Shown here in pieces: positions 26,542 through 35,146 of a stretch of 55,145 nucleotides of DNA. Made by a program: the position numbers and the translations under genes. The DNA lies in NCBI GenBank assembly GCA_016793775.1, contig JAEULK010000061.1:1-55145 (forward strand), read 5' to 3'. The stretch is from Sphingopyxis sp. (GTDB lineage Bacteria; Pseudomonadota; Alphaproteobacteria; Sphingomonadales; Sphingomonadaceae). Position 1 is the first letter of the stretch; every line of letters begins with the position of its first letter. The notes below the pieces were generated by a model, which made no database searches, had not been told where the DNA came from, and worked only from the letters and a program-made list of their open reading frames with translations.

Positions 26542-26976
26542 GTGACCCACGTCGCCAAGCCTGTCCCTGTCCTCTCGCGTCTCGGCGCGGTGGTTCGGGC
26601 TGCGCGCGATTCGCGGCCGCTGACCTCGCTCAGCGGCGATCAGTTGGCGATGGGCCTGTCGGGCCTCTGCCTCGTCCACTGCCTCGCGACGACGGTTTTC
26701 GTCGCGTCGATCGCCTCGGTCGGCGGGGTGTTCCTCGACAATCACCTGGTCCACGAGGTCGGGCTGGTCATCGCGATCGGCTTCGCGCTCGTGACGCTCG
26801 TCTCGGGGGTGCTCAGCCACGGCTATATCATGCCCTTCGCGGTCGGCAGCTTCGGGCTCGGCATGATGGCGGGCGCCTTGTCGCGGCCGCATGACGGCAG
26901 CGAAGTGCTGGCGACGATGATCGGCGTCGCGGTCGTCGCGCTCGGCCACGACCTCAACCGCCGCGCGCGGAACTGA
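26542..26976 (+). CDS. MerC domain-containing membrane protein
   Basis: This 144-residue protein has the MerC fold: a CLVHC motif in the first membrane helix (SGLCLVHCLATTVF) and three or four more hydrophobic stretches (AIASVGGVF, VGLVIAIGFALVTLV, MPFAVGSFGLGMMAGAL and TMIGVAVVALG). MerC carries Hg(II) in mer operons, but chromosomal copies next to zur are thought to move zinc or another metal. GTG 26542 is chosen because GGAG lies 6 bases upstream; ATG 26530 adds four residues but has no ribosome binding site. zur follows after about 100 bases. Confidence 0.85.
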   Translation: MTHVAKPVPVLSRLGAVVRAARDSRPLTSLSGDQLAMGLSGLCLVHCLATTVFVASIASVGGVFLDNHLVHEVGLVIAIGFALVTLVSGVLSHGYIMPFAVGSFGLGMMAGALSRPHDGSEVLATMIGVAVVALGHDLNRRARN

Positions 26977-27079
26977 CCCGGCGCCGGAACGGACCGGTCC
27001 GCGGCTTGCGGGTGTCCCACAAAGAGCCTACATCGAACGCCAGTTAGCGCGGGATTTGCCCGCGCCCGAGGACAAGCCA

Positions 27080-27544
27080 ATGGGCAAGCATGATCATCCG
27101 CACGTCGAGGCCAGCGGCGCCTCGCTCGCCAGCGCCGCGCAGGACGCGCTCGAAGCCGCGGGCGAAGCCTGGACCGACATGCGCGCGCAGATTTTCGACG
27201 CGGTCGCCGAAATCGGCAAGCCCTCCAGCGCCTATGAGATCGCCGATATCGTGTCGAAGAAGCGCGGGCGCCGCGTCGCCCCGAACAGCGTCTATCGGAT
27301 TCTCGACCTGTTCGTCGCCAACAACCTCGTCCGCCGGGTCGAGAGCGCCAACGCCTTTGTCGCGAACAGCCACCCCGGCTGCCTGCACGACTGCATCTTC
27401 CTGATCTGCGACAGCTGCGGCACCGCGGTCCATATCGACAATGACAAATTGTCCGACGGCGTGCGCGCCGCCGCCGACGCCACCGGCTTCGCCGCCGAGC
27501 GCCCGGTGATCGAAGTGCGCGGCAAATGCGCCGAGTGCCAATAA
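27080..27544 (+). CDS. zur: Fur-family zinc uptake regulator Zur-like
   Basis: The 154-residue regulator has a winged-helix N-terminal domain (AYEIADIVSKKRGRRVAPNS, VYRILDLFVANNLVRRVE) and a C-terminal dimerisation domain with two CxxC pairs (Cys110/Cys113 and Cys150/Cys153) that hold the structural zinc, plus His/Asp-rich NSHPGCLHD. Fur proteins sense iron or zinc; the MerC neighbour and the four cysteines favour Zur. It starts with a His-rich tail (MGKHDHPHVE). ATG 27080 follows GAGGACAAG. Expected to repress merC and itself through the palindrome at 26469. Confidence 0.88.
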   Translation: MGKHDHPHVEASGASLASAAQDALEAAGEAWTDMRAQIFDAVAEIGKPSSAYEIADIVSKKRGRRVAPNSVYRILDLFVANNLVRRVESANAFVANSHPGCLHDCIFLICDSCGTAVHIDNDKLSDGVRAAADATGFAAERPVIEVRGKCAECQ

Positions 27545-27570
27545 GCGGCCCGACGCCGACGAGCCGGTAG

Positions 27571-28440
27571 ATGACGGGCGGTTTTCACGACTGGATCGAG
27601 GTGCAGCGCACGCGCCCGCCGGCGCCCACCCCCTGGTGGTATGCGACCTTCATCTTCGGGCTGTTCACGGCGCTGTTCAGCGTCCATCTGGGGCAGGTCT
27701 TTCCCGCCGAGGCGGCGGCAATGCACCCCGGTTATGGCACCCCCGTCCTCGCCCTGGAATTCGCGCGCAACGAAGCCGATCTGTTCGCGATCTTCGGCGC
27801 CGAGGGCGACCCGATGCAGGTCGCGCGGCTCGCCGCGATGCGGCTGGGCAATGAACAAGACTATATCTTCATGCTGCTCTACGGCATCTTCCTCGCCAGC
27901 GGCTGTTACGGGCTGTGGCGCGAACTGCGGCTGCGCTGGCTGCTCGCAGCGGTCGCGCTGCCGGTCGTCGCCGCGCTCTGCGATGCCTATGAGAATTGGC
28001 TGCTGCTCGATATCCAGGCGGCCTTCACCCTCGGCGACTATTCGCCCGTCATGGCGAGCCTGCCTTATCCCGTTGCGGCGAAATTCCTCGCGCTCACCCT
28101 GACCAATGTCGCGATCGGCTATGCGATGATGCAGATGGGCCGCTGGTGGCAGTTCGCGGGCACGCTCATCCTCATCCCCTGCCTCGCCACGATCATGGCG
28201 CTGATCGCCCCCGCCGCCTTCGGCTGGACGCTGACCGCGGCGATTGGCGCAGGCTGGTTCGGATTGCTCGTCATGGCGGCGATCGGCAGCTGGTTCGCGC
28301 TGGGGCGGAACCAGCCGCTGGTCGATTTCGAGCCCGACGCGCCGCGCCGCCGCGAGGCGGTAAGCGCCGAGCCCGAGGTGTCGCTCGCCCCCGACCGTCG
28401 CCGTCATTTCGGCCGCCGCGGGGACGATCGGGGCATCTAA
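27571..28440 (+). CDS. Polytopic membrane protein, unknown function
   Basis: This 289-residue protein has about six hydrophobic segments (WWYATFIFGLFTALF, FMLLYGIFLASGCYG, LLAAVALPVVAALC, AAKFLALTLTNVAIGYAM, FAGTLILIPCLATIMALI and AIGAGWFGLLVMAAIGSW) and a basic, disordered C-terminus (APDRRRHFGRRGDDRG). It begins 26 bases after zur and could be in the same transcript. No family is recognised, so a zinc role is only guilt by association. Confidence 0.75.
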   Translation: MTGGFHDWIEVQRTRPPAPTPWWYATFIFGLFTALFSVHLGQVFPAEAAAMHPGYGTPVLALEFARNEADLFAIFGAEGDPMQVARLAAMRLGNEQDYIFMLLYGIFLASGCYGLWRELRLRWLLAAVALPVVAALCDAYENWLLLDIQAAFTLGDYSPVMASLPYPVAAKFLALTLTNVAIGYAMMQMGRWWQFAGTLILIPCLATIMALIAPAAFGWTLTAAIGAGWFGLLVMAAIGSWFALGRNQPLVDFEPDAPRRREAVSAEPEVSLAPDRRRHFGRRGDDRGI

Positions 28441-28503
28441 CCCCTTTTCGTTGCGGACGCTGCGGCCTAGGGGAGTCGCGATTCCTGCGAAAAGGGGCTG
28501 CAC

Positions 28504-30024
28504 ATGACCGTCACGATCCGCGAAGAGGACCTCGTCGAAACCATCGCCGACGCGCTCCAGTATATCAGCTATTTCCACCCGATGGATTATATCCGCGCGC
28601 TGGGCGCGGCCTATGAGCGCGAGGTGTCGCCCGCCGCGAAGGACGCGATGGCGCAGATCCTCTCGAACAGCCGCATGTGCGCCGAGGGGCATCGCCCGAT
28701 CTGCCAGGACACCGGCATCGTCACCGTGTTCATCAAATGGGGCATGGACTGCCGCCTCGACAGCCCGCGCAGCCTGCAACAGGTCGTCGACGAGGGCGTC
28801 CGCAAGGCGTACCTCCATCCCGACAACAAGCTGCGCGCCTCGATCCTCGCCGACCCGGCGTTCAGCCGCGTCAACACCAAGGACAATACGCCGTCGGTCC
28901 TCAACGTCGAGATGGTTCCCGGCGCCAAGGTCGTGATCGACGTCGCGGCGAAGGGCGGCGGCAGCGAGAACAAGTCGAAGTTCAAGATGATGAACCCGTC
29001 GGACTCGATCGTCGACTGGGTGCTCGAAATGGTGCCGCAGATGGGCGCCGGTTGGTGCCCGCCGGGCATGCTCGGCATCGGCATCGGCGGCACCGCCGAA
29101 AAGGCGATGCTGCTCGCCAAACAGTCGCTGATGGACCCGATCGACATGACCGAGCTGCTCGCGCGCGGGCCGAGCAATCCGACCGAGGAACTGCGCATCG
29201 AGCTGTATGAAAAGGTCAATGCACTCGGCATCGGCGCGCAGGGGCTCGGCGGCCTCGCCACCGTGCTCGACGTCAAGATCGCCGACTGGCCGACGCATGC
29301 CGCGTCGAAGCCCGTTGCGATGATCCCGAACTGCGCCGCGACGCGCCACGCGCATGTCACGCTCGACGGCTCCGGTCCGGCCTTCCTCGAACCGCCCGTA
29401 CTCGCCGATTATCCGCAGATCGACTGGGCGCCCGACCAGGCGGCGATCCGCGTCAATCTCGACAATCTGACCCCCGAGGTGGTCGCAAGCTGGAAACAAG
29501 GCGATCGCCTGCTCCTCAACGGCAAGATGCTCACCGGCCGCGACGCCGCGCACAAGCGCATCGCCGAGATGCTCGCGAAGGGCGAAGAATTGCCGGTCAG
29601 CTTCCGCGACCGTGTCATCTATTATGTCGGGCCGGTCGATCCGGTCGGCGAGGAAATCGTCGGTCCCGCGGGTCCCACCACCGCGACGCGCATGGACAAG
29701 TTCATGGACATGATGCTCGACCAGGGGCTGCTCGCCTGCGTCGGCAAGGCCGAGCGCGGCCCCGCCGCGACACAGGCGATCGCCAAGCACAAGAGCGCCT
29801 ATCTGATGGCGGTCGGCGGCGCGGCCTATCTGGTGGCGCGCGCCATCAAGGGCAGCCAGGTCGTCGGCTTCGCCGACCTCGGCATGGAAGCGATCTACGA
29901 GTTCAAGGTGCAGGACTTCCCCGTCACCGTCGCGGTCGACAGCGAAGGCCAGAATGTCCACGTCAACGCGCCGATGCTGTGGCAGAAGCGGATCAAGGAC
30001 GAGGGGCTGCTGGAGAAGGCGTGA
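28504..30024 (+). CDS. fumA: Class I fumarate hydratase (iron-sulfur)
   Basis: The 506-residue enzyme interconverts fumarate and malate with a [4Fe-4S] cluster. Conserved cysteines lie in HRPICQDTGIVTVF, GAGWCPPGMLGIGIGGTAEK and MIPNCAATRHAHVTLDGSG. The C-terminal beta domain includes RLLLNGKMLTGRDAAHKRI, GPTTATRMDKFMDMML and KHKSAYLMAVGGAAYLV. It is the only TCA enzyme near sucC in this window. Its Shine-Dalgarno AAGGGG can pair with CCCCTTTT at the start of the leader. An unrelated protein gene follows at 12 bases, probably on the same mRNA. Confidence 0.96.
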   Translation: MTVTIREEDLVETIADALQYISYFHPMDYIRALGAAYEREVSPAAKDAMAQILSNSRMCAEGHRPICQDTGIVTVFIKWGMDCRLDSPRSLQQVVDEGVRKAYLHPDNKLRASILADPAFSRVNTKDNTPSVLNVEMVPGAKVVIDVAAKGGGSENKSKFKMMNPSDSIVDWVLEMVPQMGAGWCPPGMLGIGIGGTAEKAMLLAKQSLMDPIDMTELLARGPSNPTEELRIELYEKVNALGIGAQGLGGLATVLDVKIADWPTHAASKPVAMIPNCAATRHAHVTLDGSGPAFLEPPVLADYPQIDWAPDQAAIRVNLDNLTPEVVASWKQGDRLLLNGKMLTGRDAAHKRIAEMLAKGEELPVSFRDRVIYYVGPVDPVGEEIVGPAGPTTATRMDKFMDMMLDQGLLACVGKAERGPAATQAIAKHKSAYLMAVGGAAYLVARAIKGSQVVGFADLGMEAIYEFKVQDFPVTVAVDSEGQNVHVNAPMLWQKRIKDEGLLEKA

Positions 30025-30036
30025 GGCCGCCCAGCC

Positions 30037-30912
30037 ATGAGCCGCTTCCCGATCTGGTTCACCATCGCCATCGGGGTGGCGGTGCTGTTCTTCCTCGTCG
30101 TCCCCTTCGGCGCAGGGACGGGCCTCGGCGCGCGGATCTTCTTCTCGATCCTGATGGGCGCGTTCATCGCCGGCGGAGCGGCGGTCATTCTGTCCTTCGT
30201 CCGCGATCTCGCGGGCCTGTTCCACCGCCGCGACGCGCCGCAGCCGGCATCGCCGCAGCCGCGCCGCCCTCCGGCCGAGCTGACCCCGGCGCGCAAGGCG
30301 GCCGTGCGCAAGGTCGTTGCGGTCATGGCCGAGCATGGCCTGTTCGCGCCCGAAGTGCCCGACCCGGCGTTGCTCTACGCCGGGGTCGCCGACATGGACG
30401 AAAGCGTGAAGCCCGACACGATCCTCTCCGTTCTCGAAGAGGCAAGCTATTATAATCCCGACGCCGATCCCGCGGCGTGGATGGCCAATCTGGCAATGCA
30501 CGACAGCAAGGCCGAACAGGATGAAGCCCAGCAGATCGCCGACCTCGTCCGCCTCGCGAACGGGGGAGTCGCCGTCGATGACCTTCGCATCGACCATGGC
30601 CCCGAGGTCGCCCGCTGCATCCCGGTCACCATCACGATGACCGTCAACGGCGAACCGCTGAGCCTCGCCTACGCCGGTGACGCCAAATATCTCTCGACCC
30701 ATCTCCACCACGCGCTCGCCGCGCGCCTCGAAGCGGCGAACATCGGCCGCCGCTTCGCCTGGCTGTGGACCGATCAGGGCGCGTGGATCAGCGCGCTGCC
30801 GAGCGGGGCGGTCGAGGCGCTCAATGCGGCGTTCAAGCTGACCCCGCAAAGCCGCTGCTGCTGGGAATGGGTCGCCGACGCGCAGCCTTTCGCAGCGGGC
30901 GATCCACCTTAG
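30037..30912 (+). CDS. Membrane-anchored hypothetical protein
   Basis: The 291-residue protein has two N-terminal membrane helices (IWFTIAIGVAVLFFLVVP and ARIFFSILMGAFIAGGAAVIL), a basic linker (RRDAPQPASPQPRRPP) and a cytoplasmic-looking region with LTPARKAAVRKVVAVMAEHG and a C-terminal RFAWLWTDQGAWISALPSG and SRCCWEW patch. It starts 12 bases after fumA, so it is likely co-transcribed. The 3' end overlaps the convergent SDR gene by four bases. I do not recognise a family. Confidence 0.75.
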   Translation: MSRFPIWFTIAIGVAVLFFLVVPFGAGTGLGARIFFSILMGAFIAGGAAVILSFVRDLAGLFHRRDAPQPASPQPRRPPAELTPARKAAVRKVVAVMAEHGLFAPEVPDPALLYAGVADMDESVKPDTILSVLEEASYYNPDADPAAWMANLAMHDSKAEQDEAQQIADLVRLANGGVAVDDLRIDHGPEVARCIPVTITMTVNGEPLSLAYAGDAKYLSTHLHHALAARLEAANIGRRFAWLWTDQGAWISALPSGAVEALNAAFKLTPQSRCCWEWVADAQPFAAGDPP

Positions 30913-31727
30913 TCGCGGCGCTTCACCGGACGGCCCGACTCTATCGCCGTCTGCACGTCCATCGCCTCGTCGCCCGGCGCGCGCGGGGCATATTTGGCAA
31001 AGGCGGCATAGGCCTCGTCCCAGCGTTCCTCCATGCGCACCACATTATAGGGGTGGCTGACGAGGTAGAATTCGCCCGACTCCATCTGCGGTACGATGCG
31101 GTCCGCAAAGGCGTCGGCGTCCATCGCGGGTTCGGCGTGGCGCGTCAGGTCGGACTTGACCCAGCCGGGGATGATCACACCGACTTCGACATGGTCCGGC
31201 GCCTCATTGCGCAGCATGTCCATCAGGCCGAGCACGGCATGCTTGCTCGCGACATAGGCGCCGCCGTTGGTGCGCACCGCGTTGAACAGCGCGTTTTCGG
31301 AGGCGGTGGCGTAAATGGCGGAAGGCAGGCCTTCGGCCTGAAAGCGGCGGCCGAAGCTGCGGATGCAATTCCACACGCCCCAGAAATTGACCTCGAACAG
31401 CGCGCGCGCGGCCTCGGCATCGCTGTCGATCACTTTGGTGCGCGGCCCGCCGACCCCGGCATTGGCAACGATCGCGTCGATGCGGCCATGAGCGGCCCAG
31501 GCGAAATCGGCGAGCGCCTCGACCGAAGCCGCGTCGGTGACGTCGCCCGCGAACGACCGCGCCTCGACGCCCAAGGCGTCCAGCCCCGCCACCGCCTCGG
31601 CGAGCTTGTCGGCGCGCGGTTCACACAGGACCACCTTCGCACCCGCGGCGCCCAGCCTCTTGGCGAGCGCAAAGCCGATGCCCGTCGCGCCGCCCGTGAT
31701 CACGACGCTCTTGCCCGCAAAATCCAT
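30909..31727 (-). CDS. SDR family NAD(P)-dependent oxidoreductase
   Basis: This 272-residue short-chain dehydrogenase/reductase has the cofactor motif TGGATGIG near residue 12, NAG (IVANAGVGG) and the active-site Tyr-x-x-x-Lys in AYVASKHAV. A C-terminal EEAMDV-like acidic helix and a basic RRD end follow. The substrate is unknown. It is convergent with the upstream gene and divergent from the TrmO-like gene at 31798, whose RBS lies in the shared 70-base gap. Confidence 0.88.
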   Translation of the reverse strand: MDFAGKSVVITGGATGIGFALAKRLGAAGAKVVLCEPRADKLAEAVAGLDALGVEARSFAGDVTDAASVEALADFAWAAHGRIDAIVANAGVGGPRTKVIDSDAEAARALFEVNFWGVWNCIRSFGRRFQAEGLPSAIYATASENALFNAVRTNGGAYVASKHAVLGLMDMLRNEAPDHVEVGVIIPGWVKSDLTRHAEPAMDADAFADRIVPQMESGEFYLVSHPYNVVRMEERWDEAYAAFAKYAPRAPGDEAMDVQTAIESGRPVKRRD

Positions 31728-31797
31728 CGCTCGCCTCCTCGCCCCAGCAAGGCTATGCGCCGAACAGCGGCGGCGTCAATCGCGCAAGGAGGGACCG

Positions 31798-32271
31798 ATG
31801 AGCTTCACCCTTTTCCCCATCGGCTATGTCCGCGGCGGGCGTGCAGCGGCGGTCGACGACGATTGGGGCGCCAGCCGCGCAGCGATCGACCTCGATCCCG
31901 CGCGCTTCACCCCCGACGCGCTCGCGGGGCTTGCCGACTTCAGCCACGCCGAAGTGATCTTCGTCTTCGACCAGGTGCCGCCTGAAAAGATCGAGACCGG
32001 CGCGCGCCATCCGCGGGGCCGCAGCGACTGGCCGCTGGTCGGCATCTTCGCGCAGCGCGGCAAGAACCGTCCCAACCGCCTCGGCCTCACCACCTGCCGC
32101 ATCGTCGGCGTCGAGGGCCTGTCGGTCGCGGTCGAGGGACTCGACGCGATCGACGGCACCCCGGTGCTCGATATCAAACCGGTGATGCGCGAATTCCTGC
32201 CGCGCGGCACCATCGACCAGCCCGATTGGGCCCGCGAGCTGATGGCCGAATATTGGGCAAAGCCCGGCTGA
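31798..32271 (+). CDS. TrmO-like (UPF0066) SAM-dependent methyltransferase
   Basis: The 157-residue protein matches the TrmO/YaeB family: IGYVRGGRAAAVDDDWG start, GIFAQRGKNRPNRLGL where TrmO has FATRSPxRPNPIGxS, and IDGTPVLDIKPV. TrmO methylates the threonylcarbamoyl group of t6A37 in tRNA-Thr; the altered loop (AQRGKN) suggests a divergent subgroup, so a tRNA role is probable but not sure. ATG 31798 follows AAGGAGG at ideal spacing. Confidence 0.82.
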   Translation: MSFTLFPIGYVRGGRAAAVDDDWGASRAAIDLDPARFTPDALAGLADFSHAEVIFVFDQVPPEKIETGARHPRGRSDWPLVGIFAQRGKNRPNRLGLTTCRIVGVEGLSVAVEGLDAIDGTPVLDIKPVMREFLPRGTIDQPDWARELMAEYWAKPG

Positions 32272-32344
32272 TCGCCACACGGCTTGCGTTCCGCGCCCGA
32301 GGCGCCAAACTGCTTCGCATACGAACAGTTCGAGGGGACGCTGA

Positions 32345-33880
32345 ATGGATTTCCGTAACGTCAATGCCTGGAATCGCCGCGACCTGATTCGCGGCGGCGC
32401 GATGCTTTCCGCCGGGGCGATGCTGATGCGCCCGCTGCCGGGGTTCGCCGCGAACGGCCCGCTGGTCGATATCCGCAAGGCGGCCGAGGCGGGCAAGGAC
32501 GCCTCGCTCAAGCGCATCCGCGACTGGATCGCGCTGCCCTCGATCGCCGCCGAGAACCGCAACATGGCGGAGGGCGCGGCCTATATGGCCGAGCTGGCGA
32601 AGGACGCGGGCTTCACCAATGTCGAGATCGTGCCGACCGACGGCCATCCCGGCGTGTTCGGCACGATCGACGTCGGCGCGCCGCGCACGCTCGGCATCTA
32701 TTTCATGTATGACGTCAAGCAGTTCGACGCGTCCGAATGGTCGTCGCCGCCGCTGGAGGGCAAGATGGTCGATCGCCCCGGCTTCGGCCAGGCGATCATG
32801 GGCCGCGGCGCGGTCAACCAGAAGGGTCCCGAGGCGAGCTTCCTCGCCGCGCTCCACGCGATCCGCGCCGCCAAGGCCAAGCTACCGGTCAACATCGTGC
32901 TGGTGTGCGAGGGCGAGGAGGAGATCGGCTCGCCGCATTTCCGCCAGATCGCGACCAAGCCCAATATCCTCGCCGCGCTCAGGAAGTGCGAGGGCATCTT
33001 CATCCCCTTCGCCTCGCAGGGCAAGTCGGGCAATGTCACGGTCAACCTGGGATCGAAGGGGATCATCGAACTCGAACTGGTCGCGAGCGGCGAGAAATGG
33101 GGCCGCGGACCCAAAGGCGACGTCCATTCCAGCCTTAAGGCGATGGTCGATTCGCCCGCCTGGCGGCTGGTGCAGGCACTCCAGACGCTCGTCACCGACG
33201 GCGGCAACAAGCCCGCGATCGAGGGCTGGTTCGACAATGTCCGCCCGCTGACGACCCGCGAAAAGGAGCTGATCCGCGCTGCGGCGAAAGCCGGCGACGA
33301 GGAGCAGCAAAAGGCCGCGCTCGGCATCACCCACTGGATCGACAATCTGACCTACGACGACGCGCTGATCCGCCTCGCGCAGGAGCCGACGGTCAATATC
33401 GAGGGCCTCGTCGCGGGCTATACCGGCCCCGGCGGCAAGACCGTGCTGCCCGGCCGCGCCGTCGCCAAGCTCGACCTGCGCCTCGTCCCCAACCAGACGC
33501 GCGCCGAGGCCGAGAAGAAGCTGCGCGCGCATCTCGACAAGCACGGCTTCACCGACGTCGAGGTCAATGTGTCGGGCGGCTACGACCCGACCGAGGTCGC
33601 CGAGGACAGCCGCCTCGTCCGCTCCGAACTCGCGACCTACAAGAAGCTCGGCATCGCGACGAGCCTCAACCCGCGCATGGCGGGCAGCTGGCCGGGGTCG
33701 ACCTTCACCGCGCCGCCGGTATCGATCCCCGCGGCGCATTTCGGCATCGGCCACGGATCGGGCGCGCATGCCCCCGACGAATATTTCCTGATCGATTCGA
33801 CCAATCCCAAGGTCGCGGGGCTGGTCGATGCGACAATGGGCTTCGCCGAATTCCTCTATGTGCTGGCAGCGATCGAATAG
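32345..33880 (+). CDS. M20/M25/M40 family metallo-hydrolase with altered metal site, Tat-exported
   Basis: The 511-residue protein starts with a twin-arginine signal (NRRDLIRGGAMLSAG) and follows the M20 peptidase fold. The catalytic EGEEEIGS (Glu191, Glu192) and the late HAPDE histidine are present. Where the first zinc motif should read H-x-D it reads Met121-Tyr-Asp123 (IYFMYDVKQ), and the bridging Asp of GRGA-x-D-x-KG is Asn158 (GRGAVNQKGP). Two of the five usual metal ligands are thus changed. The dimerisation domain lies around 260-390. Either a subfamily with different metal use or an inactive homologue. Confidence 0.85.
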   Translation: MDFRNVNAWNRRDLIRGGAMLSAGAMLMRPLPGFAANGPLVDIRKAAEAGKDASLKRIRDWIALPSIAAENRNMAEGAAYMAELAKDAGFTNVEIVPTDGHPGVFGTIDVGAPRTLGIYFMYDVKQFDASEWSSPPLEGKMVDRPGFGQAIMGRGAVNQKGPEASFLAALHAIRAAKAKLPVNIVLVCEGEEEIGSPHFRQIATKPNILAALRKCEGIFIPFASQGKSGNVTVNLGSKGIIELELVASGEKWGRGPKGDVHSSLKAMVDSPAWRLVQALQTLVTDGGNKPAIEGWFDNVRPLTTREKELIRAAAKAGDEEQQKAALGITHWIDNLTYDDALIRLAQEPTVNIEGLVAGYTGPGGKTVLPGRAVAKLDLRLVPNQTRAEAEKKLRAHLDKHGFTDVEVNVSGGYDPTEVAEDSRLVRSELATYKKLGIATSLNPRMAGSWPGSTFTAPPVSIPAAHFGIGHGSGAHAPDEYFLIDSTNPKVAGLVDATMGFAEFLYVLAAIE

Positions 33881-33933
33881 GAGCGGCGGCGGGGTGCTGG
33901 ACTAGCGGCCCCCGCCGCCCCATATCCGCGAAC

Positions 33934-34209
33934 ATGTGGATCGCGATCATCGCCATTTTCGGCGCCGGTATCGGCAATTTCGCGATGCACCGCGCCTTCA
34001 TGGAGAGCGACGACCCGCTGATCCAGCAGATGATCCGGCCGCTCGCCGACAAGGTCGGACCGAACATCACCTATGTCTTCGAGTTCCTGCTGCTCGTCGG
34101 CGCGATGGCGATCGCGACGCGCAACTGGTTCACCGGGCTTTTGCTCTACGGCCTCTACACCATCTTCAACGGACTCGCGTTCAGCTGGGTGATGAACCGG
34201 CCGAAATAG
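33934..34209 (+). CDS. Small membrane protein, unknown
   Basis: This 91-residue protein has an N-terminal hydrophobic segment (IAIIAIFGAGIGNFAM) and two more (FEFLLLVGAMAIA and GLLLYGLYTIFNGLAFSW). The last 29 bases overlap the 3' end of the convergent TraB/GumN gene. The ribosome binding site is weak. No known family. Confidence 0.7.
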   Translation: MWIAIIAIFGAGIGNFAMHRAFMESDDPLIQQMIRPLADKVGPNITYVFEFLLLVGAMAIATRNWFTGLLLYGLYTIFNGLAFSWVMNRPK

Positions 34210-35146
34210 CGGGTTCGGCCCATGCCGGACCGGTGATCGTCAGCCCCTGCGCCTTCAGCCGGTCGAGCACCCCGTCGGGTTCGGCGAGGATGAGCAAGGG
34301 CACGACCGCCAGCGTCGCCCCCGGCTGCGCCGCCGCTTCGTTGATCGCGCCGACCCATTGCTGGCGCAGTTCGGGACCGAAACCGTCATTGGTCCACGGC
34401 CAGCAGCGTCCGAGCGCCCGTTCGAGCGGGTTCGCCATCACCGCGGGCACGTCGAACTCGGTCCACGCCCGCCCGCGCGCGGTGACGATATCGGGTCCGG
34501 CCTCGGCGGCGGTCATCGCCGCGTCGAGGCAGGCGATATGCGTCTCGGGCGCCGCCGCGAACAGATTGTCGAGCATATCCTCGCCGCGCATCTCGCCGAC
34601 CGGCTGCGCGGGGACGTCGGCGCGGTCGGCGGCCTTGCGCACGATGTCCGCGGCATCGTCGCTAGTGTCGCGATTGAAGGCCAGGCGTTTCGCGAGCAGG
34701 TCGAAGGCGGTCATCAGGAAATTCTTCTGCGAATAATCCTGCTCATATTTCGTCTCGAGCGCCTTCAGCCGCGCGAGCTGCCCGGCATCGAGATAATCGG
34801 CGGCGACGCGGCCCTTGGGCAGCTTGGCCAGCTTGCCGCCGGTAAAGATCAGCCGGAAGATATCGCCCGGCGACACCTTCGCCTTGGTGCCCAGGATCAC
34901 CCGCTGCGCGCGCTCGGTCGCGCCCTCCAGCCGTTCGGGGCGCCATGGCGTGGCTTTCGGCACATTGCGGATTTCGCCGACGAGGATGACCACGCCGCGG
35001 TCCGTCTGAATCGTCCACATCGGTGCGCCCGAGCGGCGCGCGGTGACGACGATCTCGTCGGTTGTTTCGGCGGCGGGCTCAGCCGCAAACGCATAGGGCG
35101 CCGCGCTCGCCAGCAGCGCCGCTATCAGGACGTTACGAACGATCAC
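34181..35146 (-). CDS. TraB/GumN family exported protein
   Basis: The 321-residue protein has a signal peptide (ALLASAAPYAFAA) and the TraB/GumN pattern: MWTIQTDRGVVILVGEI at the start of the mature domain, RVILGTKAKVSPGD, and a late TLAVVPLLILAEPDGVLDRLKAQG strand-helix. GTG 35146 overlaps the TGA of the upstream MBL hydrolase gene (GTGA), so translation is coupled. The family includes TIKI-type metalloproteases, but here the glycine of the usual HGT-like motif is not obvious. Activity is uncertain. Confidence 0.82.
   Translation of the reverse strand: MIVRNVLIAALLASAAPYAFAAEPAAETTDEIVVTARRSGAPMWTIQTDRGVVILVGEIRNVPKATPWRPERLEGATERAQRVILGTKAKVSPGDIFRLIFTGGKLAKLPKGRVAADYLDAGQLARLKALETKYEQDYSQKNFLMTAFDLLAKRLAFNRDTSDDAADIVRKAADRADVPAQPVGEMRGEDMLDNLFAAAPETHIACLDAAMTAAEAGPDIVTARGRAWTEFDVPAVMANPLERALGRCWPWTNDGFGPELRQQWVGAINEAAAQPGATLAVVPLLILAEPDGVLDRLKAQGLTITGPAWAEPAISAGSSPS

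Noticed and set aside
26542-27544. Mercury resistance operon
   Set aside because: A MerC-like gene is present but merR, merT, merP and merA are absent; the zur neighbour fits zinc better.
27292-30849. A 1185-codon open frame on the minus strand across zur, the membrane protein gene, fumA and the next gene
   Set aside because: It covers four well-supported plus-strand genes and translates to low-complexity His/Arg/Asp-rich sequence.
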